Assembly (NCBI RefSeq): GCF_023898315.1 | Contig: NC_064622.1 | Span: 349,847,234 to 349,911,233 of the forward strand | Length of the DNA stretch: 64,000 bases | Direction of reading: 5' to 3' | Source of the DNA: Schistocerca nitens | Taxonomy: Eukaryota > Arthropoda > Insecta > Orthoptera > Acrididae | Part shown: in pieces, positions 19,685-30,383 of the stretch | Numbering within the stretch: position 1 is the stretch's first letter | Layout of the letters: each line of letters begins with the position of its first letter | Made by a program: the position numbers and the translations under genes | The notes under the pieces: model-generated | What the model saw: the letters and a program-made list of their open reading frames with translations, nothing else | Database searches by the model: none | Told to the model about the DNA's origin: nothing

Positions 19685-20160
19685 CCAACAAAGGAAGTGC
19701 CTTTCAAGACACTCGTTCGACCAATACTTCAATATTGTTCGTGTCTGTGGGATCTGTACCATATAGGACTTGTAGAGGAAATAGAGAAGATCCAAACGAG
19801 AGTAGCACGTTTCGTTACAGGTTCATTTAGTAAGCGAGAAAGCGTCACGGAGACGCTCAGCCAACTGCAGTGGCAGACGCTGAAAGATGTACGTTCTGCA
19901 TCACGTTAGAGTCTACTGTTGAAGGGCGTACATTCCTAGAAGAATCAACGAGTGTATTGCTTCCACCTATGCAGGTCTCGCGAAAAGACCATGAAGACAA
20001 AATAAGAGAGATTGGAGCCCACGCGGAGACTTAGCACCAATCGTCCTTCCGGCGAACCATACGCAAATGGAACAGGAAAAGGTGGAAGTGACCCTGCTAT
20101 ACAACGTACCCTCCGCCATACACCGTAAGGTGGCTTGGAGGATATAGATGTTCATGTGAC
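19685..20160 (+). pseudogene. CR1/jockey-like LINE 3' end
   Basis: The RT C-terminal block KTLVRPILQYCSCLWDLY, then IEKIQTRVARFVTGSFSKRE, is followed by a broken tail. The 3' UTR ends in gtggcttggaggatatagatg. 5'-truncated. Related fragments occur at 21.06-21.5 kb and 41.69-42.37 kb on the other strand. Confidence 0.75.
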
Positions 20161-20409
20161 AACGGTACAAGTGGGGGAGAGTTTAGTCAGGTGACTAGCT
20201 GCTCTACTAATTTATAATTAGTGTCTTTAATTGGCCACTTAATTTTGGTATTTAAGCCATAATTTTTCCAAAAGGGGGCGGGAACTGCTCTTCCGTACCC
20301 ATTTTTGAAACGAATTGCTACAAGTTGGTTGTAATGCAATGACTTTATGACACGTCATAACGAGATGGAGTCAGACTAGAGTGAGGCTTGAAAAGTAAGC
20401 AGATCACAA

Positions 20410-20600
20410 TACGAGAGCATGAAATGAATTCGCAGTTGCGAATATGTACAACCATCAGCTGTATAATGGAATGACGACAATGAAAATTGTACTGGACCGC
20501 GACTCGAAACAGGATTTCTCTCTCATCTCGAGCGGTCGCCTTACCATTTGGCTATCCTAGCACGACTCCTTGCCAGACTCAAACTTCCATATATCGTCTA
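20410..20600 (-). mobile_element. tRNA-headed SINE, family C
   Basis: On the minus strand the head carries an A-box-like tagccaaatggtaaggcg and a B-box-like gtttcgagtcgcgg, followed by a unique body (ttttcattgtcgtcattcc, cagctgatggttgtacatat). The B box has decayed from GTTCGAGTC. The body differs from families A and B in this window. Target duplications were not identified. Confidence 0.65.
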
Positions 20601-20819
20601 CCACATGTCTACAACCTGTGCTCGTTCATCCATTGTGTATATTCCCGTAGATGAGAGACGTGTTACTTGAAAGTCGCTCACCCGGAGTCGGCGGATAGAT
20701 ACGATATTGTATGGCCTGTATTATTCCAAATTACGATGCAATATTCCTTCGAAATAACATAGCCTCTGCAATAGTAAAAATTATGAGATCAAACCCAGCT
20801 TCCAGTAATCTGCTTGTAA

Positions 20820-21950
20820 TCTTCGCCAGGATTTCAGCTGTTGCCATCCATGTAGTCGAGTTTCCATGGCACCATACCACAGACAACAGAGACTTGCATG
20901 GCATATAGCCAGAGTCAACTGGGACACTGAGTGGCATTCTATGGTGTTCAATGTTGTGGGCTGCCTCAGTTTATGGCGGTTACGTCGACACCAGTCTTTC
21001 CGTAGACAACTTGGTAAAACATCACAGGAAGCAGCGTTTCTCGAGACACATACTTCTACAATCCTTCTACATCTGCGTCTATACTGCCCACTACCACTAT
21101 CTGATCCCCCGTTTCCCGTTCCATTCGCGAATGGAGTGTGGGAAGAATGAATATCGGTAAACCATTGATTAGTTACCTCGAATTTTCTCGTTGTTGTCAT
21201 TTCGCGACACGTATGTGTTAGGAAGTGTCCGACTCCTCCCGAAAAGTACTCCTGCGAAATTTCAGTAGGACACGTCACTGTGATGCACAACGCCTCTCTT
21301 GTAGCGTATGCCACTGTAGTTTGTTGAGCACCTTCCTAACGCTCTCGTGCCGACTGAACGATCCCGTAACGAAGGATGCCGCTCTTCATAGGACCTTGTC
21401 TATGTCTACTATCAATCAAATCTAGTAAGTATCCAATATTATGAGCAATACTCAAGACTCGGCCGAACAAGTGTTTTGTAACTATATTTACTTAAGATTC
21501 TATTATTAGATTCATGGTGAGGGAAGTCATTGGATATGACAGCAGGACTGATCTGGTAGTTGTTGAATGGAGGCTGAACAGTCGCCAGTATGTGGCAAGA
21601 AGATAAACACCGTTGTCATATCCTTTGTGACCCGGTTGCCAAATGGCATATTCCAGCAGGATAATGCAAGATCCCAGCACTGAAGTTCACACATAAGATG
21701 CGTTGAGGAATGTACCGATCGGTGATTGGCTGCGTATTTCCCTGATTCGATACCCATAAAACATGTCTCTGATGCGAGGAGAAGACGTATCCTTTCATAC
21801 CAACCTCCAGTCAGCAATCTTCATGTACTGTCACAGCACGTGTTTCAGACACTGCAAGAAATTTCCCTACATCATGTTCGGAGGCTATTTGCTTCTATGC
21901 CGCAATGAATGGAAGAGTGTAATCCTGTTCGTGGTGGTCACATCTCATCC
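20820..21950 (+). pseudogene. Tc1-like transposase, split by a LINE
   Basis: The left part (about 20850-21055) reads YHRQQRLAWHIARVNW, then MVFNVVGCLSLW and AAFLETHTS; the Asp of the usual FSDES motif has been lost. The right part resumes near 21505 with VIGYDSRTDLVVVE. It continues in broken frames through the QQDNARPH-like and LPWPARSPDLSPIEH-like regions, ending at SQHVFQTLQEI and LFASMPQ near 21908. The gap at 21056-21505 is an antisense LINE fragment. Confidence 0.65.
21057..21500 (-). pseudogene. CR1/jockey-like LINE 3' fragment inserted in the Tc1
   Basis: On the minus strand, RT C-terminal and 3' UTR sequence ends in a gcagatgtagaag-type tail at the left edge near 21070. The middle contains the family's block around actgaacgatcccgtaac. 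It is 5'-truncated. Precise target duplications were not found. Confidence 0.6.
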
Positions 21951-22213
21951 TGATGCTTAAGATGAACATCAGATCCGAATGGGATGAGATTTAATCATTT
22001 AGTACTCGTTAAGTGATGAACATCTACATAAAGTTTGATAAATATCGGACTGATGCTTCAAGAACTTCTGCTTGCGTCAGTGTACTTTGCTATTCGCCAC
22101 TATGCCTTCTTGGAAATGGAAAAGCCGGATGACTCTGGGTATTAAACGCTTCCAATACCATTGTACAGTACCTCCCTTACACGATGTTTCTTCCTCGTTG
22201 CTACTACTCAGAA

Positions 22214-22922
22214 TTGGCCAAGTGCGGGTAGGACCCGCGCACTGAGGGTTCCGTACAGACTTAATTAAATATACACAAAGTTCATCCATCCTGGGAATCG
22301 AGAATCTCAACGATTTTTTCTGTTGTCGATATCGATACAGGCGAGATACTGGTCCCGGGAATTCCAAGGCCATATCAAAATCTAGCCCGGATGTACAAAA
22401 AGAAGCGAGAAGGGGACTTCAGTTTATATATGTAGATAGAGAAGATTTAATAAAACTTGTCTTATTTGCTTGCTAAAACTTAGATTTTATGTTTGCATGC
22501 AGTAGTGTTCATCTACTATGCTGTAGACGGATGACGAATGCAAAATGCAAATGGCAAAAGATATTCTTTATGTAATATAATTACAATTTTACAAATTTTT
22601 AATTTTTTTACTTTATTTGTACCGTGGAACCTTGCTTCTTGCCGAATTTCATGATTCTAGGTGAACAGGAAGTAAACTACATGTTTTTATGAACGAGTTT
22701 GCGAGCACCAAAATATGTGACACTAATGGCTGTGTCTTTTGAGTACATTGACTTAGAAGCTTAAAAAGTTTACACCTTCGAGGGGCCATAGATTTTAATA
22801 TGAGACATAAATAGAACTTTATACGTCTGTCTGTTCCTGAGAAAATGAGTTCTTAACAGTCGGATAGACAGACACCCAACAGACAGACGTACAAAAAACT
22901 GATCCTATAAGGGTTCCGCTTC
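22214..22922. repeat. Widespread arthropod-type noncoding repeat
   Basis: The left end has ttggccaagtgcgggtagg followed by gcgcactgagggttccgtac, with a hairpin (gtgcgggt / acccgcgcac). The interior has the block gaatttcatgattctaggtg. The right end has repeated cagacagac and cctataagggttccgc. I recall the same combination (aagtgcgagtcgg, agggttccgt, tcatgattctaggt) from noncoding repeats in moths, aphids and other arthropods. It carries no transposase. Confidence 0.6.
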
Positions 22923-23115
22923 TCCAAACTACGAAAATGTGTATATAGCAAGTTTTCGTATAAACTCTCGCCGTCAGATACAATCGCGTAGCCTTATGTA
23001 AAAAGGTAAAGCTGAAAGATGGAAGGAGTAAGTAGATGTCTATACAAGAGAGATGTACTTGTAGGCAATGTTGTAAAAAAGGAGGAGGACGTAAATGAAA
23101 ATCAGATGGGATATA

Positions 23116-24276
23116 CACTCAAGAGCCAAAGAAATATCGTGTAGAGCCCCAGCGGACATGCAGAAGTGCCGCAACACGACGTGGCATAGAGACAGCTAAT
23201 ATCTGAAGTACTGCTGGAGGGAATTGACACCATGAATCTTGCAGGGCTGTCCATAAATCCGTATGAGTACGAGGGGGTGGAGGTCTCTTCTGCGCAGCAC
23301 GTTGCAAGGCATCCCAGATATGCTCAATAATGTTCGTGTCTGGGGAGTTTGGTGGCCAGCGGAAGTGTTTAAACTCAGAAGAGTGTTCCTGGAGCAACTC
23401 TGTAGCAATTCTGGACGTGTGGGGTGTCGCATTGTCCTACCGGAATTTCCCAAATCCGTTGGACCCACAATGGGCATGAGTGGATGCAGGTTATCAGACA
23501 GGATACTTACGTACATATCACCTGTCAGAGTCGTACCTAGACGTATCAGGGGTCCCATATCACTCCAGCTGCACACCCTCCACATCATTACAGAGGCTCC
23601 ACCAGCTTGAACAGTCCACTGCTGACATGCAACGTCCATGGATTCATGCGATTGTCTCCATACACGTCCACATCCATCCGCTCCATACAATTTGAAACGA
23701 GACTCGTCCAACCAGACAAAATGTTTCCTGTCATCAACAGTCCAATATCGATGTTGACGGGCCCACGCGAGGCGTAAAGCTTTGTGTCGTGCGGTCATCA
23801 AGGGTACTCGAGTGAGCCCTCGACTTCGAAAGCGCATATCGATAATGTTTCGTTGAATGGTTCGCACGCTGACACTTGTTGGTGGTCCAGCACTGAAATC
23901 TGCAGCAATTTGCGGAAGGGTTGCAGTTCTGTCACGTTCAACGATTCTTTTCAATCGCTGGTCCAGTTTTTGCAGGATCTTTTTCTGGCAGCTGCGATGT
24001 CGGAGATTTGATGTCCTACCGGCTTCCTGATATTCACGGTACACTTGTGAAATGATTATACGGGAAAGTCCCCACTTCAGCGCTACCTCGGAGATGCTGT
24101 GTCCCATCGCTCGTGCACCGACTGTAACACCACGTTCAAACTCACTTAAATCTTGATAACCTGCCATTGTAGCAGCGGAAGCCAGACTCTTATGTAGGCG
24201 TTGCCGACCGCCGCGCCGTACTCTGCCTGTATATTTGAACACTCAGGCCTATACCAGTTTCTTTGGCGCTTCAGTG
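23116..24276 (-). mobile_element. Tc1-like transposon with both inverted repeats
   Basis: Flanked by TA at 23114-23115 and 24277-24278. The left end cactcaagagccaaagaaat and the right end (reverse complement) cactgaagcgccaaagaaac match at 17 of 20 positions. Length 1161 bp, with a single transposase gene on the minus strand. It sits inside the second RTE LINE and is therefore younger than it. Confidence 0.92.
23119..24167 (-). pseudogene. Tc1-like transposase, one frameshift from a full frame
   Basis: The likely start is the Met at 24167 (MAGYQDLSEFERG), not an upstream in-frame Met within the leader. The HTH region (ISEVALKWGLSR) is followed by a second HTH (SVRTIQRNIIDM). FVWLDESRF holds the first catalytic Asp. 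A frameshift near 23440 precedes the second Asp block. The last part, in another frame, has SPDTNIIEHIWD with the catalytic Glu and SMPRRVAALL. By counting across the shift, about 36 residues separate the second Asp and the Glu (DD36E type). Confidence 0.85.
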
Positions 24277-25799
24277 TATGATACTGCCAGAAGCATGTGA
24301 CAGTGTACTCAAGGACCTAAATCGAAATAAGTACCCGAGAGTAGACAATAATCCATCAGAACTACTGATAGCGTAGGGAGAGCTAGAGACAGCAAAATTA
24401 TTCCATATAGCGCGCAAGATGTATCAGAAAGGCGAAATACCGCCAGACTTCAAGGATAACATAATAGTTACAATTCCAGAGAAAGTAGGTGCTGACAGAA
24501 GTGAATATTACATAATTATCAGTTTAATAAGTCATGGTTGCAAAACACTAACACGAATTCTTTACAGAAAATGGATAAACTTGTAGAAGCTGGTCTCGGG
24601 GAAGATCTGTTTGGATTTCGGAGAGGTGTAGGTACACGCGATGCAATACTGACCCTACGATTACTCATGGAAGATAGATTAATGAAAGGCAAACCTACAT
24701 TTATATCATTTGTAGACTTAGAGAAAGCTTTTGACAATGCTGACAATTAAATTCTCTTCGAAATTCTGAAGGTAGCAGAGATGAAATACAGGGAGCGAAA
24801 GGCTATTTACAACATTTACAGAAACCAGACAGCAATTATAAGAGTCGAATGGTATGAACAGAAAGGAGAGGTTGAAAAGGGAGTGAGACAGGGCTGTAGC
24901 CTATACTCGATGTTATTCAATCTGTACACTGAGCAATCAGTAAAGGAAAGCAAAGACAAATTTGGAGTAGGAATTAAAGTTCGGGGAAAAGAAATAAAAA
25001 CGTTGACCTTGGCCGATGCACTGCAATTCTGTCAAGAGACACCAAAGGACTTGCAAGAGAAACTGAACGGAATGGACAGTGTCTTGAAAGGAGGATATAA
25101 GTTTAACATTAACTAAAGCAAAACAAGGATGATGGAATGTAGTCCAATTAGATTAGCTGGTGCTGAAGAAATTACATTAGAAAACGAGTAATCTCGCTAT
25201 TTGGGCAGCAAAATAACTGATGATGGCCAGAGTAGAGAGGATAAAATGTAGACTAGCAACTACAAAAAAAGCGTTTCTGAAGTTGGAAAATTTATTAACT
25301 TGAAACAAAGATTTAAATTTCGGAAAGTCTTTTTCGAAAGTATTTGTGTGGTGTATAGGAATGTATGGAAGTGAAACATGGACGATAAACAGTTTAAACA
25401 AGGAGAGAATGGAAGATTTTGAAACGTGGTGCTACGGAAGTGCGCTGAAGATTAGATGGGTAAAACACATAACTAATGAAGAAAGACTGAATAGAATTGC
25501 TGAGAAAAGAAATATATAGAACAACCTGATTACAAGAAGGGACAGACTGATAGGACATACTCTGAGACGTCAAAGAATCACCAATTTAGTACTGTCGGAA
25601 AGTGGGGAGAGAGGGGTGCTGGGGGGGGGGGTAAAAGTCGTAGAAGCAGACCAAGAATTGAATATAGTAAGCAGATTCAGAAGACATAGGTTGCAGTAGT
25701 TATTCGCAGATAGAGAGGCTTGCACGGGATAGAGTAGCACGGAGAGCTGCCTCAAACCAGTCTTCAGATGTAGATCACGACACATTTCGTGATTAATAA

Positions 25800-27040
25800 A
25801 CAGTTTTTCATTAAATTTCAGTTTTATTATAAATTTATAAGAAATTTTGCTTAGTTTCATCCAACGCTGCCCAAGCCATTAACTTATATGAGTTGACCCT
25901 CCCCCCATCCCCCCTACTCTCCCAGATAAGACCCTCTTTGCGCTCTTGACGATTTTCATTCATTGTTTTAATCGACGACCGTTGCCCTGAGATGTTATAT
26001 GTGAACACTGAGTGACTCATAGCGTGTCACGCTCTTTAACTTGTATGTAGCACTTCAAACAGCACATGGCGTGACTGGAGGACAGGTGAGTAAACTGATG
26101 TAGAAACATGCACGCTAGCAGCAACACGCAGATGCCTCAGACAGAACACGTTTCGGTTAATTTCAGCTACTTGCTGCTTCATGGGCTTTCGTTAGAATTC
26201 TCTTCAACAGTTAAGAAAATAAAACGGATTTTTACAGCGAACAGTTATAAACTGGCTTTAGCGGTGGATGTGGACCATTTGCAAACCTAGAACTTTCAAA
26301 TGTTTTGAACCCTCTATGGACAGAAATATTAACCAACAAATATAAAAAATAGAAAGTGATGTATTTGTGATGCTCAGTATTCACAATAAAAGTATTTTGA
26401 TAAAAATACGTATTAGTTATGTTTGTATATTTTGTAATGTTATATATTTGTTTGCATACAAATGTAGAATACAGGTTCATTAAATGTTGGCTTCCGGATA
26501 CAGCCTACTTTTCGACATGGAAATGCATAAAAATTTGTTACTTTTGACCTTAACAGTTCTTATTCTTTGTGGAAGTTCAAAGAACAGTTACTTTTCTGCC
26601 CAGTGCTCAAACTAAAATTACCCTTCGCGCAGTCGGGAAGGGTCCGTCGAGCGTCAGAACGCTGTGGTTTGGTGACAGAAGTGATTGTAGGGTAACTCTC
26701 GACACACAAACGCAGTGGTTTGGTGTCGAACAGTGGGGGTACTTTACTAAATTACATACGGGCAGTGGTACGTGGCATATGTCCAGTTCAGCAGTGTAGG
26801 CTCAGCACAATGGGGTGTGGTGAGTCTCACTTTGTAGATCTTTAATTCAGTATTTGTTCCCAGTTATTTTGCCTAATTTGTGGAATACTGGCTAGAGTAT
26901 GTTTAAGATGATGTTTGCGAAGCCACATGAACCTCTGGACTTAACTCTATTTAGGGGTAATGGCAGATCCGATAATCTATTACCAGCAAGGTGCCAGTTT
27001 CGCAGTCTTGCAGGCACGAAGTGCTGTGCACTAAGGCTGT
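25800..27040. other. No recognised gene
   Basis: AT-rich single-copy-looking sequence. A loose pair of related 30-base segments occurs near 26660 and 26709 (gctgtggtttggtg and gcagtggtttggtg). No domain or element was recognised until the zinc-knuckle scrap at 27.05 kb. Confidence 0.45.
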
Positions 27041-27101
27041 AGTAGGCAAGTGTTTTTCGTGTAGACATGTTGGTCATTTGGCTCGCGACTTTTCAGAGTG
27101 C
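27030..27101 (+). pseudogene. Gag-like zinc knuckle scrap
   Basis: One frame reads GKCFSCRHVGHLARDFSEC, a CCHC knuckle pattern with Phe in place of the last Cys of the usual CX2CX4HX4C. Nothing else of a gag or LINE ORF1 is recognisable around it. Confidence 0.35.
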
Positions 27102-27224
27102 AAGTGGGGAGCTGGAACAATTTATTTAGGCTGAGCTTCACATAATTTATTTATTACGCTGATACAAAACACTCGCTCTGACATGCTTGGGGTCACAATA
27201 AATAACCTACAGATCTGCAGACTA

Positions 27225-27380
27225 CTTGTAAATTACCGAAATAATGCAGTGCACAGATGTACAGACAAGCAAACAACTCGTAATTTGTCAAAATAATGCA
27301 TGTAAAACACTTTGCAAACACGCTCACTAGTTGTAAACTGTCGAAATAATGCATTTCACAGCATACAGACTTGTTCACAA
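27225..27380 (+). repeat. ~52-bp minisatellite, left block
   Basis: Three diverged units start gtaaattac/gtaatttgtc/gtaaactgtc near 27227, 27278 and 27331. Each contains -aaataatgca- followed by a cacagatgtacagac or aaacactttgcaaacacgctca segment; alternate units resemble each other best. The array is cut at 27381 by a solo LTR and continues from 27923. Confidence 0.75.
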
Positions 27381-27922
27381 TGTGGTGTCACAGCCAGACA
27401 CCACACTTGCTAGGTGGTAGCCTTTAAATCGGCCGCGGTCCGCTAGTATACGTCGGACACGCGTGTCGCCACTATCAGTGATTGCAGACCGAACGCCGCC
27501 AAACGGCAGGTCTAGTCTAGAGAGACGCCCTAGCACTCGTCCCAGTTGTACAGCCGACTTTGCTAGCGATGCTTCACTGTCTACATACGCTCTCATTTGC
27601 AGAGACGACAGTTTAGCATAGCCTTCAGCTACGTCATTTGCTACGACCTAGCAAGGCGCCATATTCAGTTACTATAATTACTTCAAGAATGTATTCTGAA
27701 CAGATAATATTGTGAATCATGTACCGTCAAGAGCGACGTTCATCATTAATGGATTAAAGTTAAGTATCAAACTAATTACGTCTGCTTTCTGAATTCTCAT
27801 TCCTTGTCATGTTCCATACCTCACGTCAGTATAGTTCTTCCATCCTCACGCCAGTCTGCGTGAGCTAAAACGCGTGCATTTCGGCCTCCACTCGTAACAC
27901 GGTGTTGGCTCTTCTGCTAACA
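27381..27922 (+). mobile_element. Solo LTR (gypsy-type), 542 bp
   Basis: It starts tgtggtgtca and ends ctaaca, giving TG...CA termini. Flanks cacaa (27376-27380) and caaaa (27923-27927) are consistent with a 5-bp duplication with one mismatch. No internal coding region and no second LTR are present, so it is probably the product of LTR-LTR recombination. I recall this LTR as abundant in Schistocerca. It interrupts the minisatellite. Confidence 0.75.
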
Positions 27923-28265
27923 CAAAATAATACAGCACACTGGCGTACAGACATGTTCACTACGCGTAAAATTGGCAAAATCATGCATGTATAAAGCTCT
28001 GCAAACACGCTCTTCAAGCCAAAAAATGCACTACACAGATGTACGGACACGCAAACAACTTGTAAATTGTCAAAATAATGCGTGCAAAATGCTCTGCGAA
28101 CAACCTCTCCAATTGTAAAGGGTCGAGATAATGCACTGCACAGCCTACAGAGACATTCTCTACACATAAAACTGTCAAAAAATAATGCATGTATAACAAT
28201 CGGCAAAAAAGCTCACAATGCTTAAACAGCCAAAATAATTCAGTGCACAAACACTCATTGCACAT
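27923..28265 (+). repeat. ~52-bp minisatellite, right block
   Basis: About six diverged units, with aaataatgc or aaataattc cores near 28073, 28127, 28183 and 28236. They alternate a cacagatgtacggac type with a gctctgcaaacacgctc type. An inverted block of the same family lies at 31925-32150. Confidence 0.75.
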
Positions 28266-28269
28266 AAAA

Positions 28270-29160
28270 AAGCTTTTGAACTGTCTTTAAGAAATTCGAC
28301 TACAACGTATCAGCAATCTGTTCCCTACAGAGTTCCTAGGCGGAATGATGACCGGATGTGTCGGGCGCACACGCCGCTCCAGCCTGCTGCACATGCGAGA
28401 TACCTCTGACCACACACGTTTACCTAACCAGTGTGGCTGATGCATAGCTTTAGTACCTGTGGGTCCTGCGAGCACAGCTAAAAGGTGGTCAGTGTTATAC
28501 TGACGTGACATGTGTATGTAAATAACAGCCAAGTTTCCTTGTGGACGTGGTATAGAAATTTTTTTCAATGCTTTCAGAAACTGTTTACGAAACTATCCCA
28601 GCATAACACTGGATGCATTCTTCCTAGCGTATCTAACGGGACAGCCCGTTTATCACATGTAACCATGCCCAAAAATCGTTACGTCCTACTTTCAACATAT
28701 GTCTCAGAAATGGTAATTGTTCGCTCTTGTTCTCACCGCTAAAAGCCTTCATCATGTCTGTGCATGCCTGAAAAAACACAGTTAATCATAAAAGCATTCT
28801 TGTTGTTTGAAAAGAGAGCACAGTCTAAGCACAGACAGGAAAATCGGAACAATTACACAAACAGAAATCGAAGCACTGTCGTACAGAAGAGAAAAATGGC
28901 TGGCTTTTTCGGTGTCCTATAGCTGCTGGTATGGAGATGTCCTAGTGCCACAATGGCATGAGGGACAGCATCACACCTTACATGGAGAGTCTGCTTCAAC
29001 TTGCTTTGAACACTTGAACAAAGAAGACATCACGCTACTCTCAGAACTTTCTATAGATACCTTGCCCCCATCTTGTTCGAACTAGTCTGTAGAGGCTGCT
29101 GTGTCCCAGCACAAAGGATGTCCTGTGAATGAATGGGACATTCTGGTTGGCACTAACCGA
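28270..29160. other. No recognised gene
   Basis: No domain, SINE or terminal repeat recognised. Frames are short and lack homology. Confidence 0.45.
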
Positions 29161-29166
29161 ATTTAC

Positions 29167-29585
29167 CCACCAAACTGCTGCTGCTACCGATGAGGGATCA
29201 CTATCCGCTATTTTCTTCTGCAGACGATACTTTCAGTGGCTAAACTATTTTGTGCAGATCGCCATATTGCACTGACTGTTAAACGCAGAAAAAGTCGTCT
29301 ACAGGTCATGAAGTATGTAAAGACACTGCCTGCTACTGTTGAGCAAAGCTGAATTTTTCGGTGTAAAACCCACCCAACTACTGCTGCTGGTGTGGGAGCA
29401 CTGTCAGCCATTTTCTGCTGACGAGACTTTCAGTGGCAAAACTATTTTGTACCGATCGGCATATCGCACTGAAATTTAAACGTTGCAAAAGTGGTCTACC
29501 GATCATGAAATATGGAAAGACACTCCCTCAATTACACTGCCCTCCTTCTGTCGGGGAAAGCTTGAATATTTCAGCATGAAGCCGA
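29167..29585. repeat. Tandem repeat, period about 200 bp
   Basis: A unit starting cacc-aact-ctgctgctg at 29168 recurs at 29370, with about 80% identity over 150 bases: actttcagtggc, aaactattttgt, gatc-gcatat-gcactga and atgaa-tatg-aaagacact. A further partial start (aaagcttgaatatttc) follows near 29558. Noncoding as far as I can see. Confidence 0.75.
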
Positions 29586-29589
29586 TATC

Positions 29590-30190
29590 ACAAGCACATG
29601 AACTGTATGTACTCGTCACAGCAGTAGATATTTCCTGCAACCTCAGTAGGTCATCCACCGAAGACGACATTCACAAATCATCTGCCCCTGCACACACACT
29701 GGCCTGATGTGTGGGCAGAGGGCCCTCAGCAGACTGAGGTCACTCTCCGAACTGTTATACAAAGGCTGGCTCGGTTCCCCTAGGCATAACGGCTTTACTG
29801 TTTCTGACCCTGACCTGCTTGCTTTCTACACCCATCTACAGACTCTGTGATTACGAGAACATACGTATTTTCACACGGTTTGCTAGAATATCGTACCATT
29901 TTCGCGATACTTCTCGATATCAAACAGTAACGCTTGCACTGTATAATTCCGAAGATATAGACTGGAAATCATTTCTCTATAAACCCGAAATTCTAGCGAG
30001 GTGCAGCAAGGTGGAGCGTGCTGTAAACCACTGAACATCTAGAAACTTATCTCGTGTGCAAAGACCTTTATGTGAAAACTCAAAAAAATAGAGGAAACTG
30101 ATATTTCCACTCGCGAATACCGATGTCGGTGATATAATAGATTCCAAATCGTCCTTATAATTTACAAAGTCAGCTAGGGTGTTTCTGATA
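29590..30190. other. No recognised gene
   Basis: Only short frames. No repeat partner was noticed within the window. Confidence 0.4.
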
Positions 30191-30193
30191 TCT

Positions 30194-30383
30194 GCCGGCC
30201 GTTGTAGCCGAGCGGTTGTAGGCGCGTCAGTCCGGAACCGCGCTGCTGCTACGGTCACAGGTTCGAATCCTGCCTCGGGCATGGATGTGTGTGATGTCCT
30301 TAGGTTAGTTAGGTTTAAGTAGTTCTAAGTCTAGGGGACTGATGACCTCAGATGTTAAGTCCCATAGTGCTTAGAGCCATTTT
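30194..30383 (+). mobile_element. SINE family A, full length, plus orientation
   Basis: The head gccggccgttgtagccgagc (A box) and B box ggttcgaatcc are followed by the complete body and the tail gagccatttt. Flanks tttctgatatct (30182-30193) and tttctcatgtct (30382-30393) match at 10 of 12 positions. This is the cleanest plus-strand copy for viewing the body hairpin (ggggact ... aagtccc). Confidence 0.93.

Larger units (their letters stand above)
23001..25790 (+). mobile_element. Second RTE-like LINE, 5'-truncated, split by a Tc1
   Basis: Same family as 4639-8352. It begins at the segment corresponding to about 6290 of the first LINE (aaaggtaaagctgaaagatgg), is cut at 23115 by a Tc1-like element, and resumes at 24277. 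RT blocks are FVDLEKAFDN near 24720, VRQGCSLYSMLFNLY near 24890 and TLADALQF near 25010; the last replaces the catalytic FADD pair, so RT is dead. Further stops are present. The 3' end reaches gagctgcctcaaaccagtcttc near 25765 without a clear CAA tail. Confidence 0.85.

Noticed and set aside
20781-21314. 177-codon minus-strand frame
   Set aside because: Antisense to the Tc1 and LINE fragments; no homology of its own.
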